Assembly: GCA_937859005.1 (NCBI GenBank)
Contig: CALLYR010000176.1
Location: 1-5,902, forward strand
Direction of reading: 5' to 3'
DNA from: an uncultured Paracoccus sp.
GTDB lineage: Bacteria; Pseudomonadota; Alphaproteobacteria; Rhodobacterales; Rhodobacteraceae
Length of the DNA stretch: 5,902 bases
Under the pieces are notes generated by a model that was not told the DNA's origin, made no database searches, and saw only the letters and a program-made list of their open reading frames with translations. Made by a program: the position numbers and the translations under genes. Numbering within the stretch: position 1 is the first letter of the stretch; each line of letters begins with the position of its first letter. Of this stretch, positions 1-5,902 are shown in pieces.

Positions 1-587
1 ATGCCACCGCAACCGCAGATTGGAAAGCATCCCCGGTTTGCATCGGAAAACCCCCGGCGATAGGCTCGCACCCAGAACACAAAAAAAAGAAAGATCCCCC
101 ATGGGCAAGGTCTTCTTCGACATGCCGGGTGTCTGCGGCTGGTCATGACTTCCGGCTGCCAGCAGGAAGATTTGGCCTTTGCCCGGCATAAGGCACAGCC
201 GCCACTTCAAGGGCAAGCCGAGCACGGCCAGCGGAAAGATCGCCCTGCGGAACTGCGTGACAGCGTTGGGCCTCGCGAGGGGACCGCTTCCTCATGGCCG
301 TCCCCGAATCTCTGGAACCTGCGGTCAGCGACAGCGCCATAGCGGGGCAAGGATCTCGACCAGCCTCCCATGGACCCCGAACCAGCCCGATATGGACTCG
401 GAGCGCGCCGTCGGTCAGCCGCAACGGGCTGTCGACGATCCCGGCTTCATCCGCAGGCCGTCGGCGGCCCCCTTGCCGCCCGGCGGATCATCCAAGCCAC
501 AGATGCGCACCACCGCGCTGACCGGAACGCGTGCGGGGCCGGCGGACGCCAAGCCGTCTGGCGTTGTTCTGCAACCTCGGAGGAATA
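1..587. other. Gene-free left flank, no defensible gene
   Basis: I see no gene here that I can support. Several open frames of 60-160 codons exist on both strands, but they overlap each other, are rich in Arg, Pro, Gly and Ser as expected of chance frames in GC-rich DNA, and resemble no family I know. Near the left edge an A-rich run (about 81-95) precedes an ATG at 101 that opens a 15-codon frame, MGKVFFDMPGVCGWS. Its first eight residues resemble the start of RibD/DHFR-like reductases, but the resemblance stops there. A 21-bp near-palindrome lies at 149-169 (9 of 10 pairs match around a central base). The stretch may be decayed coding sequence or plain intergenic DNA. Confidence 0.5.
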
Positions 588-613
588 ACGGGACCGGACA
601 GATCCGGTCCCGT
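588..613 (-). terminator. Probable intrinsic terminator of phoX
   Basis: A perfect 11-bp inverted repeat (acgggaccgga at 588-598 and tccggtcccgt at 603-613) encloses a 4-nt loop. Read on the minus strand it begins 7 nt after the phoX TGA (621-623) and is followed by TTATTCC, a weak T-rich tail. The strength of the GC stem and its position right after the stop codon support a terminator. The short tail means termination may be incomplete, or the hairpin may mainly protect the 3' end of the mRNA. Confidence 0.75.
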
Positions 614-620
614 CCGGGCG

Positions 621-2606
621 TCAGACGCTGCCGATCCGGCCGCCGCCCCGGCGGGTGATCGCGACGACGGCCGGACGGACCGGCATCGCCTCGTCGAAGT
701 CGGGCCAGCGGGTCGAAAGATCCTCGTAATAGGACGGGCGGCCATGGCCTTCCCAATCCTCGCCGCCATCGCCCGGATGCTGGACCGCGACGAAGAAGGT
801 CGTCATATCCTCGGTCGGGCAGGGGCCGCAAAGCTCGGCCCCGACGGGAACGCGATAGAACAGCCGAGAGGTGCCGCGGGCATCGCCTTCGGTATCGAGG
901 GCCCAGAGACCGTCCGCACGCCCGGTATCCGATGGCGAGTTGCCATCCGTCGAGACCCACAGCCGGCCCTCGGCATCGACCGCGGCATTGTCGGGCATGC
1001 CGAACCAGCCATTCGCGGTCGTCTCGGTCGAGAAGGTGGCGCCGACCTCGGCGATCGCGGGATCGCCGCACTTCACCAGGATTTCCCAGCGGCCGGTGAT
1101 GGATGTGAAGTCCTGGCCATCCTCGATGATCTCGATGATATGGCCGAATGCGTTCGCAACGCGCGGGTTGGCGGCGTTCGCCTCGGTCCGGCGCGTGTTG
1201 TTGGTCAGCATCACATAGGCGCGGCCACGGGCCGGGTCGGGCTGGATGTCCTCGGGGCGGTCCATCGGGGTCGCTTCCAGCAGGTCGGCCGCGCGACGGG
1301 TTTCGATCAGCACGTCGGCCTGGCTCTCGAAGCCGTTCCCGGCGGTCAGCGGGCCTTCGCCATGGACCAGCGGCAGCCATTCCATCGTGCCGTCCTCGTC
1401 GAAGCGCGCGACATACAGCGTTCCGTCGTCCAGCAGGTCCATGTTGGCGGCGCGATCGTCGGAGTTGTACTTGCCCGCGGTCACGAACTTGTAGACGTAA
1501 TCGAAACGCTCGTCGTCACCGAGATAGAAGACCACGCGCCCGTCCCTGGCCACGACGCTTTCCGCACCCTCGTGCTTGAAGCGGCCCAGAGCGGTGCGCT
1601 TCTTCGGTACCGAGTTCGGGTCCATGACATCGACCTCGACGATCCAGCCGAAGCGGTTGGGCTCGTTCGGCTGCTTCGAGACGTCGAAGCGGTCGTGGAA
1701 CCTGCCCCAGGCATAGGTGGCTTCGGGGATGCCCATGCGCTCGTAATTCGCGGCCTCCCGGTGTCCGGCCGGCAGTTCGCCCATGAAATAGCCGTGGATG
1801 TTTTCCTCGGCCATGACATAGGTGCCCCAAGGCGTGATGCCTCCGGCGCAGTTGTTGATCGTGCCGAGGACCCTGCTGCCGGTCGGGTCGTCCGGCGTCT
1901 GCAGGCGCACATGACCGGCGGCGGGGCCGGTGATCGCCATCCCGGTGCTGGCGGTGATGCGGCGGTTCATCGGGCCGTCCAGCACGACTTCCCATTTGCC
2001 GGCATCGTTCCTGCGGATCTCGACCACGGTGCCGCCATGGGCAGCCATCTCGGTATCGACGCGGGCCCGGTCGGGCTCGGATACCGTGATCTCGCCATCG
2101 GTCACCGTGACGATGCCGGGGAACATCAGGTGTTCGTCGGTATATTCGTGATTGACGCACAGCAGGCCGTGGCCGGCGGCGCCGTCCAGCGGGACGAAAC
2201 CCACGAAGTCGTTGTTGTAGCCGAACTGGCGGACCTGCGCCTCGGCGGTCTGGGCGGCCGGATCGAATTCGGGCGCGTCGGGGAACAGCTTGTCGCCCCA
2301 GCGCAGCAGGATATCGGCATCATGGCCTTCGGCGACGTGGTGGTCCGCGTCCACACCGGCCCGGACCTCGGGGAACGAGAAGGCCGATGCGCCCTGCGCC
2401 CTGACCTCCGACGCAGCCAGCATGGCCATCGGGCTGATCGTGGCGGTGATCGCCGCCGTGGCCATCGAGCCTTTCAGGAAGTCCCGACGCGAGAAGCGCG
2501 CGGCGATGATCGCGCCCATGGTGCGGTTCGCAGTCGGGTTGGTGCCGGGGCCGTCGGCTTCTTCAAGCCGCGTGGTGCGGAAGGGGGTCCCCGTCTGGTC
2601 CTTCAT
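621..2606 (-). CDS. phoX: PhoX-family alkaline phosphatase (DUF839), Tat-exported
   Basis: A predicted 661-residue phosphatase of the PhoX family. Known members hydrolyse phosphomonoesters in the periplasm or outside the cell, using iron and calcium instead of the zinc of PhoA, to supply phosphate during starvation. Residue numbers are from the ATG at 2606. The N-terminus holds a twin-arginine motif SRRDFLKG (39-46), a hydrophobic stretch (about 48-65) and a likely cleavage site after VRA (about 70). Family blocks follow in order: NHEYTDE (152-158), NNCAGGITPWGT (251-262) with the conserved metal-site Cys at about 253, EEN (267-269), GRFKHE (341-346), YLGDDERFDYVYKF (361-374), MDRPED (448-453) and CGPCPTEDM (593-601). 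Length and domain order look complete. A GTG directly upstream (2609) is a possible start, but the AGGAG at 2613-2617 is better spaced for the ATG. No neighbour is functionally linked. Phosphate control is likely by family analogy. Confidence 0.93.
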   Translation of the reverse strand: MKDQTGTPFRTTRLEEADGPGTNPTANRTMGAIIAARFSRRDFLKGSMATAAITATISPMAMLAASEVRAQGASAFSFPEVRAGVDADHHVAEGHDADILLRWGDKLFPDAPEFDPAAQTAEAQVRQFGYNNDFVGFVPLDGAAGHGLLCVNHEYTDEHLMFPGIVTVTDGEITVSEPDRARVDTEMAAHGGTVVEIRRNDAGKWEVVLDGPMNRRITASTGMAITGPAAGHVRLQTPDDPTGSRVLGTINNCAGGITPWGTYVMAEENIHGYFMGELPAGHREAANYERMGIPEATYAWGRFHDRFDVSKQPNEPNRFGWIVEVDVMDPNSVPKKRTALGRFKHEGAESVVARDGRVVFYLGDDERFDYVYKFVTAGKYNSDDRAANMDLLDDGTLYVARFDEDGTMEWLPLVHGEGPLTAGNGFESQADVLIETRRAADLLEATPMDRPEDIQPDPARGRAYVMLTNNTRRTEANAANPRVANAFGHIIEIIEDGQDFTSITGRWEILVKCGDPAIAEVGATFSTETTANGWFGMPDNAAVDAEGRLWVSTDGNSPSDTGRADGLWALDTEGDARGTSRLFYRVPVGAELCGPCPTEDMTTFFVAVQHPGDGGEDWEGHGRPSYYEDLSTRWPDFDEAMPVRPAVVAITRRGGGRIGSV

Positions 2607-2612
2607 CACTGT

Positions 2613-2617
2613 CTCCT
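2613..2617 (-). promoter_or_regulatory. Shine-Dalgarno AGGAG of phoX
   Basis: AGGAG on the minus strand lies 6 nt before the ATG at 2606 and only 3 nt before the adjacent GTG at 2609. The spacing favours the ATG as the true start. Confidence 0.75.
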
Positions 2618-2700
2618 GCGCAGGCGCCCTTCGGCGCGTCCCGTGGCATCATGCGGTGTGTCCACATGCGCACGGACTAAGGGACAATCTTGAAGATGGC

Positions 2701-2755
2701 GTGACAGTTGAGGGCGAAACGGATGGTCAGGACAGACAATGTGACACAATGACAT
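2701..2755 (-). promoter_or_regulatory. Candidate Pho-box-like control region of phoX
   Basis: Read toward phoX, this stretch has TGTC cores at four places within 2731-2754 (plus-strand GACA at 2731, 2735, 2743 and 2751). It also has a 10-bp-spaced direct repeat CATTGT (plus-strand ACAATG at 2736-2741 and 2746-2751), then CTGTCAC at 2707-2701, about 95 bp before the start codon. The half-site of the PhoB box is CTGTCAT, normally repeated every 11 bp. The cores fit that half-site, but the 8- and 10-bp spacings do not. PhoX genes are commonly PhoB-regulated, so the site is plausible but unproven. A near-palindrome CATTGTGTCACATTG overlaps it and could instead be an operator for another regulator. 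Confidence 0.35.
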
Positions 2756-2869
2756 CGAAATGATGGCCCGTGGCGAAGTCCCCGGCCCGGTCTGCGACTG
2801 CAGGGGCCTGCCGGGGGATCGATGGGGGTCGATGGAAAGGTCGAAGGCGGCCGTCCCTGTATTTCCCGC

Positions 2870-2909
2870 GGCGGCATTGCCGGGCATGGCGACGCACGGC
2901 AATGCCGCC
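2870..2909. repeat. 13-bp perfect inverted repeat (hairpin)
   Basis: GGCGGCATTGCCG at 2870-2882 is the exact reverse complement of CGGCAATGCCGCC at 2897-2909, with a 14-nt loop between them. Allowing one mismatch, the stem extends to 2867-2912. Neither side is followed by a T tract, so it does not look like a classical intrinsic terminator. It lies about 260 bp upstream of phoX and about 440 bp upstream of bkdA1. Possible roles are an RNA structure in a leader, a REP-like palindromic element, or a protein binding site. No second copy was noticed in the window. Confidence 0.7.
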
Positions 2910-3128
2910 CCGCTTGTCAAGGCGCGTGGCAGGCAGGTGCCGGATGTGACGATTGCCCCGCACTTTCACAATGCCGCAGGGGCCAAGCTGGCCTGCACCT
3001 GTGCCGGATTGCTGCCCGGCATCCGCGATTCCAAGGCGATCGGCGGCGGGAGCGGCAGATGCCCCCCTCGTCCTGCGGGCGACCGGAGACATCGTGACCG
3101 GGGATTTCGTGCATATGCGCCATGGAAG

Positions 3129-3155
3129 CCGGGTCCGGCACGGGCATGGACCCGG
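3129..3155. repeat. 8-bp inverted repeat upstream of bkdA1
   Basis: CCGGGTCC at 3129-3136 pairs perfectly with GGACCCGG at 3148-3155 across an 11-nt loop, about 190 bp before the bkdA1 start codon. In GC-rich DNA such short pairs can arise by chance, so its role is uncertain. It could be an operator or part of a leader hairpin. Confidence 0.3.
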
Positions 3156-3336
3156 GAAAGCTGACCGAGGCTGCACGCCGCGTGATCGATTCCCGGGCGC
3201 GGGTTGTCGGATCAGTTGATGAAGACAGGTTCGTGGTCCACACTGATCCACATGGACTCCGTCAGGACGGCGCAGGGATGGCGCGGGGCCGAGTCCCCGC
3301 CTGCCGGAACCGGGCCGGACAGTGATTTTCCAGGGC

Positions 3337-3342
3337 AGGGGG
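3337..3342 (+). promoter_or_regulatory. Shine-Dalgarno AGGGGG of bkdA1
   Basis: AGGGGG lies 5 nt before the ATG at 3348. The same frame stays open upstream to an ATG at 3204, but the N-terminal homology to known E1 alpha proteins begins just after 3348. The site therefore supports the shorter start. Confidence 0.6.
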
Positions 3343-3347
3343 TGCCG

Positions 3348-4601
3348 ATGGAGACGCCAGACCAGAGTGAGTTTCCGCCGCTGAGCCTTGCCGTGCCCGA
3401 ACCCGAGGTGCGGCCCGGCGACCGGCCGGACTTTTCGCAGGTCCGGATCCCGCACGCCGGCAGCGTGCGCCGTCCGCCGGTCGATGCCGACCCGGAGGAG
3501 ATCCGCGACCTGGCCTTTACCATCATCCGCGTGCTCAATCGCGACGGTCAGGCCGCGGGGCCCTGGGCCGAGGCGCTGAAGATCGTCCCCGAGGAACTGA
3601 AGGAAGGTCTGCGCCACATGATGACGCTGCGCGCCTATGACGCGCGGATGCTGATCGCCCAGCGGCAGCAGAAGACCTCGTTCTACATGCAGCACCTGGG
3701 CGAGGAGGCGATCTCCTGCGCGTTCCGCCGCGCGCTGGCGCCGGGGGACATGAACTTCCCGACCTATCGCCAGGCCGGGCTGCTGATCGCCGGGGGCTAC
3801 TCCCTCAAGACCATGATGTGTCAGGTCTATTCCAACGACGCCGATCCGATGCGCGGGCGGCAGTTGCCGGTGATGTATTCCTCGAAGGAGCACGGCTTCT
3901 TCTCGATCTCGGGCAATCTGGCGACGCAGTATATCCAGGCGGTGGGCTGGGCGATGGCCTCGGCCATTTCGCGGGACCACAGGATCGCCGCGGCGTGGAT
4001 CGGCGACGGCTCGACGGCCGAGAGCGACTTCCACGCGGCGCTGGTCTTCGCCTCGACCTACAAGGCGCCGGTGGTGCTGAACATCGTCAACAACCAGTGG
4101 GCGATCTCAACCTTCCAGGGCATCGCGCGGGGCGGGTCCGGGACCTTCGCCGCGCGCGGGCACGGCTTCGGCATCCCGGCGCTGCGCGTGGACGGCAACG
4201 ACTACCTCGCGGTGCTGGCGGCGGCGCAGTGGGCGGCCGAGCGCGCGCGGCGCAACCTGGGTCCGACGGTGGTCGAATACGTGACCTATCGCGCGGGCGG
4301 GCATTCGACCTCGGACGATCCGTCCGCCTATCGCCCGGCCGAGGAAAGCGCCGCATGGCCGCTCGGCGATCCGATCCTGCGGCTGAAGAACCACCTGATC
4401 GCCATCGGCGAGTGGAGCGAGGAGCGCCACGCGCAGGCCGAGGCCGGAATTCACGCCGAGGTCGTCGCCGCCCAGAAAGAGGCCGAGGCGATCGGCACGC
4501 TGCATCAGGGCCAGCGCCCCAGTCCGGCCGACATGTTCGAGGATGTCTATGCCGAGATGCCGCCGCATCTTCTGAAACAGCGTCACGAGGCGGGGTTCTG
4601 A
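3348..4601 (+). CDS. bkdA1: Branched-chain 2-oxo acid dehydrogenase E1 subunit alpha
   Basis: A 417-residue E1 alpha subunit, close to the roughly 410 residues of the Pseudomonas protein. With E1 beta it forms the thiamine-diphosphate-dependent decarboxylase that acts on the 2-oxo acids of Val, Leu and Ile and passes the acyl group to lipoyl-E2. Visible features include the N-terminal block PPLSLAVPEPEVRPGDRPDF (10-29), typical of bacterial BkdA1, and the block QRQQKTSFYMQHLGEEA (105-121). The ThDP/Mg motif runs from GDGSTAESDFHAA (219-231) to NNQWAIS (248-254). The active-site loop YRAGGHSTSDDPSAYR (314-329) carries catalytic His319 and the Ser positions that are phosphorylated in the mammalian enzyme. 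The C-terminus MFEDVYAEMP (396-405) also fits. It is the first gene of the operon; its TGA is followed after 1 nt by the bkdA2 ATG. The family call is very secure. The in-frame 48-codon upstream extension is rejected because it has no family resemblance. Confidence 0.95.
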   Translation: METPDQSEFPPLSLAVPEPEVRPGDRPDFSQVRIPHAGSVRRPPVDADPEEIRDLAFTIIRVLNRDGQAAGPWAEALKIVPEELKEGLRHMMTLRAYDARMLIAQRQQKTSFYMQHLGEEAISCAFRRALAPGDMNFPTYRQAGLLIAGGYSLKTMMCQVYSNDADPMRGRQLPVMYSSKEHGFFSISGNLATQYIQAVGWAMASAISRDHRIAAAWIGDGSTAESDFHAALVFASTYKAPVVLNIVNNQWAISTFQGIARGGSGTFAARGHGFGIPALRVDGNDYLAVLAAAQWAAERARRNLGPTVVEYVTYRAGGHSTSDDPSAYRPAEESAAWPLGDPILRLKNHLIAIGEWSEERHAQAEAGIHAEVVAAQKEAEAIGTLHQGQRPSPADMFEDVYAEMPPHLLKQRHEAGF

Positions 4602-4602
4602 C

Positions 4603-5442
4603 ATGGCGCGCATGACCATGATCGAGGCGATCCGCGACGCGCTGGACGCGGCGATGGGCGCCGATCCGAAGGTCGTCGTCTTCGGCGAGGATGTCGGCTA
4701 TTTCGGCGGCGTCTTCCGCGTCACGGCGGGGCTGCAGGCCAAATACGGCAAGACCCGCTGCTTCGACACGCCGATCAACGAATCCGGCATCGTCGGCGCG
4801 GGGATCGGCATGGCGGCCTATGGGCTGCGCCCGGTGGTCGAGATCCAGTTCGCCGACTACATGTATCCGGCCTATGACCAGATCGTGTCCGAGGCGGCGC
4901 GGCTGCGCTATCGCTCGGCCGGCGAGTTCACCTGCCCGATGGTGGTGCGGATGCCGACGGGCGGCGGCATCTTCGGCGGCCAGACCCACAGCCAGAGTCC
5001 CGAGGCGCTGTTCACCCATGTGACCGGATTGAAGACGGTCGTGCCCTCGAACCCGCATGACGCCAAGGGCCTGCTGCTGGCGGCGATCGAGGATCCCGAC
5101 CCGGTGATCTTCATGGAGCCGAAGCGCCTTTATAACGGCCCCTTCGACGGCCATTACGACCGCCCGGTGACCGCCTGGAAGACGCATGAGCTGGGCGAGG
5201 TGCCAGAGGGGCATTACACCGTGCCGCTGGGCAAGGCGGTGATCCGCCGTCCGGGGCAGGCGGCGACCGTGCTGACCTATGGCACGATGGTCCATGTCGC
5301 ATTGGCGGCTGTGCAGGAATCGGGCATCGATGCCGAGGTGATCGACCTGCGCACCCTGTTGCCGCTGGATCTTGAAACCCTCGTCGCCTCGGTCAGGCGG
5401 ACAGGGCGCTGCCTGGTGCTGCACGTGGCGACGCTGACCTAG
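4603..5442 (+). CDS. bkdA2: Branched-chain 2-oxo acid dehydrogenase E1 subunit beta, truncated by in-frame TAG
   Basis: As written, the frame gives 279 residues instead of the expected 338 (about 339 in Pseudomonas). It is the E1 beta subunit, which builds half of the ThDP active site and binds E2. The N-terminal pyrimidine-binding domain is intact: FGEDVGYFGGVFR (27-39), INESGIVGAGIGMAAYGLRP (58-77) with the ThDP-activating Glu60, EIQFADY (80-86), and GGQTHSQSPEA (125-135) with active-site His129. The transketolase C-terminal domain begins near 205 and breaks off at codon 280 (TAG, 5440-5442). Conserved sequence continues in frame to 5619. At 274-275 the family's His-Glu reads His-Val (CAC GTG). 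The truncated product lacks half of the C-terminal domain and probably cannot fold or assemble properly. It starts 1 nt after bkdA1; an ATG at 4612 is an alternative start. A sequencing error at the TAG is a real alternative. Confidence 0.88.
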   Translation: MARMTMIEAIRDALDAAMGADPKVVVFGEDVGYFGGVFRVTAGLQAKYGKTRCFDTPINESGIVGAGIGMAAYGLRPVVEIQFADYMYPAYDQIVSEAARLRYRSAGEFTCPMVVRMPTGGGIFGGQTHSQSPEALFTHVTGLKTVVPSNPHDAKGLLLAAIEDPDPVIFMEPKRLYNGPFDGHYDRPVTAWKTHELGEVPEGHYTVPLGKAVIRRPGQAATVLTYGTMVHVALAAVQESGIDAEVIDLRTLLPLDLETLVASVRRTGRCLVLHVATLT

Positions 5443-5619
5443 GGCTTCGGGGCCGAGCTTGCGGCGCTGGTGCAGGCGGAATGCTTCTGGCAGCTGGAGG
5501 CGCCGATCCGGCGGGTGGCGGGCTGGGACACGCCCTATCCGCATGCGCATGAATGGAGCTATTTTCCCGGTCCCGCACGGGTGGCCGAGGCGCTGCGTCA
5601 ACTGGTCGAGGTGGCCTGA
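5443..5619 (+). pseudogene. bkdA2: C-terminal part of bkdA2 beyond the premature stop
   Basis: These 58 codons plus TGA continue the bkdA2 frame directly after the TAG, with no frameshift. They read GFGAELAALVQAECFWQLEA, then PIRRVAGWDTPYPHAHEWSY and FPGPARVAEALRQLVEVA. That is the standard E1 beta C-terminus, with the GWDTPYPH and YFPGP blocks intact. Codon use is like the rest of the operon, so there is no sign of decay besides the stop. There is no ATG for independent translation. A GTG near 5470 is in frame but lacks a clear ribosome site. The final codons contain the GAGGTGG that serves as the ribosome site of bkdB. If the TAG is an error or is read through, this is simply the end of a 338-residue BkdA2. 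Confidence 0.85.
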
Positions 5620-5620
5620 G

Positions 5621-5902
5621 ATGGGTATCCACGCAATCCGCATGCCCGACATCGGCGAAGGCATCGCCGAGGCCGAGATCGCCGAATGGCTGGTCAAGCC
5701 CGGCGATGTCCTGCGCGAGGACGACCCGATGATCGCGGTGATGACCGACAAGGCCACCGTGGAAATCCCCAGCCCCGTCACCGGCACGGTCATCTGGCAG
5801 GCCGGCCGGCCCGGCGACGTGATCGCCGTGGGCGCCGAGCTGATCCGGCTGGAGGTGGACGGCCCCGGCAACGTCGCAGACAACGCGCCCGCTGCGGCCC
5901 CG
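5621..5902 (+). CDS. bkdB: Dihydrolipoyl branched-chain acyltransferase E2, N-terminal part (runs off window)
   Basis: Ninety-four codons are visible and the frame is open at the window end. E2 carries the acyl group from E1 on a swinging lipoyl arm and transfers it to CoA, forming the core of the complex. The visible part is one complete lipoyl domain: MPDIGEGIAEAEIAEW (8-23), VKPGDV (25-30), and the lipoylation motif MTDKATVEIPSP (41-52) with Lys44 as the predicted lipoyl lysine, then GDVIAVGAELIRLEV (67-81). An Ala/Pro-rich linker begins near 86. The E1/E3-binding and catalytic domains lie beyond the window. The ATG follows the regular bkdA2 stop (5617-5619) after 1 nt and has a GAGG at 5608-5611, 9 nt upstream. 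Translation is probably coupled to bkdA2, so the early TAG 180 nt upstream could reduce its expression. The domain alone cannot rule out other E2 types; the neighbours and the DIGEGIAEAE start favour BkdB. Confidence 0.92.
   Translation, partial: MGIHAIRMPDIGEGIAEAEIAEWLVKPGDVLREDDPMIAVMTDKATVEIPSPVTGTVIWQAGRPGDVIAVGAELIRLEVDGPGNVADNAPAAAP

Larger units (their letters stand above)
2756..3336. other. Intergenic region between phoX and bkdA1, no gene seen
   Basis: This stretch lies between the divergent phoX and bkd genes and should contain the bkd promoter, but I cannot pick out convincing -35 and -10 boxes. Open frames of up to 134 codons on the plus strand and 108 on the minus strand have atypical composition, overlap each other and match no family I recognise. 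A 67-codon frame at 3122-3325 (MDPGKLTEAARRVIDSRARV in its first part) is the least random looking, but lacks a good ribosome site. No helix-turn-helix regulator of the Lrp/AsnC (BkdR) type is visible on either strand. Structural repeats at 2870-2909 and 3129-3155 are listed separately. Confidence 0.5.

Noticed and set aside
1..63. 20-codon frame starting at the first base
   Set aside because: It is short, composed of Pro/Arg-rich residues, and has no visible ribosome site because the window starts there.
531..2693. 720-codon open frame on the plus strand, antisense to phoX
   Set aside because: It mirrors the codon structure of phoX, whose motifs and Tat signal are unmistakable. The antisense product resembles no family and is a product of high GC content.
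3204..3347. N-terminal extension of bkdA1 from an upstream in-frame ATG
   Set aside because: The 48 extra residues do not resemble E1 alpha proteins, and the ATG at 3348 has a usable ribosome site and matches the family start.
2727..4034. 435-codon minus-strand frame spanning the intergenic region and bkdA1
   Set aside because: Over half of it is antisense to bkdA1 and the rest shows no domain; there is no sign of a regulator such as BkdR.
5440..5442. Pyrrolysine or programmed readthrough at the TAG
   Set aside because: Pyrrolysine is not known in E1 beta or expected in this lineage, and no special downstream element is visible. A simple mutation or sequence error is the more economical explanation.
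4087..5883. 598-codon open frame on the minus strand, antisense to the bkd genes
   Set aside because: It runs across three clear bkd genes and its product is an Arg/Ala/Pro-rich sequence without family resemblance; it is a GC-driven shadow.
1..5902. CRISPR arrays, tRNA or rRNA genes, insertion sequences, phage genes
   Set aside because: I found no regular spaced repeats, cloverleaf-like sequences, transposase motifs or terminal inverted repeats with target duplications.

Overview
The window is high-GC DNA with strongly GC-biased third codon positions. Its protein sequences point to an alphaproteobacterium, most plausibly a Rhodobacteraceae (Paracoccus-like) member. The lineage is an inference from composition and protein flavour; no marker gene is present. 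Two recognisable loci face away from each other.

Left part: positions 1-587 hold no gene I can defend. From 2606 down to 621 on the minus strand lies a complete PhoX-type alkaline phosphatase (DUF839) with a Tat signal peptide. A strong perfect hairpin at 588-613, starting 7 nt past its stop codon, looks like its terminator. Upstream of phoX is a cluster of TGTC-core repeats resembling, but not matching exactly, PhoB binding sites.

Middle: about 740 bp (2607-3347) separate the divergent genes. This stretch carries the putative phoX control region and a 13-bp perfect inverted repeat (2870-2909). It has no convincing gene, and in particular no Lrp/AsnC-type bkdR regulator, which in Pseudomonas sits beside the bkd operon.

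Right part: the plus strand carries the start of a branched-chain 2-oxo acid dehydrogenase operon in the usual order: E1 alpha (bkdA1), E1 beta (bkdA2), then E2 (bkdB, cut by the window end). Spacings are 1 nt at both junctions, so co-transcription and coupled translation are expected. The complex converts the 2-oxo acids from valine, leucine and isoleucine to branched acyl-CoAs, feeding catabolism and possibly branched fatty acid priming.

The most notable point is that bkdA2 is interrupted by an in-frame TAG at 5440-5442. The remaining 58 codons continue in the same frame, still well conserved, to the normal stop at 5617-5619. Five codons before the TAG, the conserved His-Glu pair reads His-Val. 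This looks like a recent nonsense mutation or a sequence error in an otherwise healthy operon. I found no evidence of a novel system.
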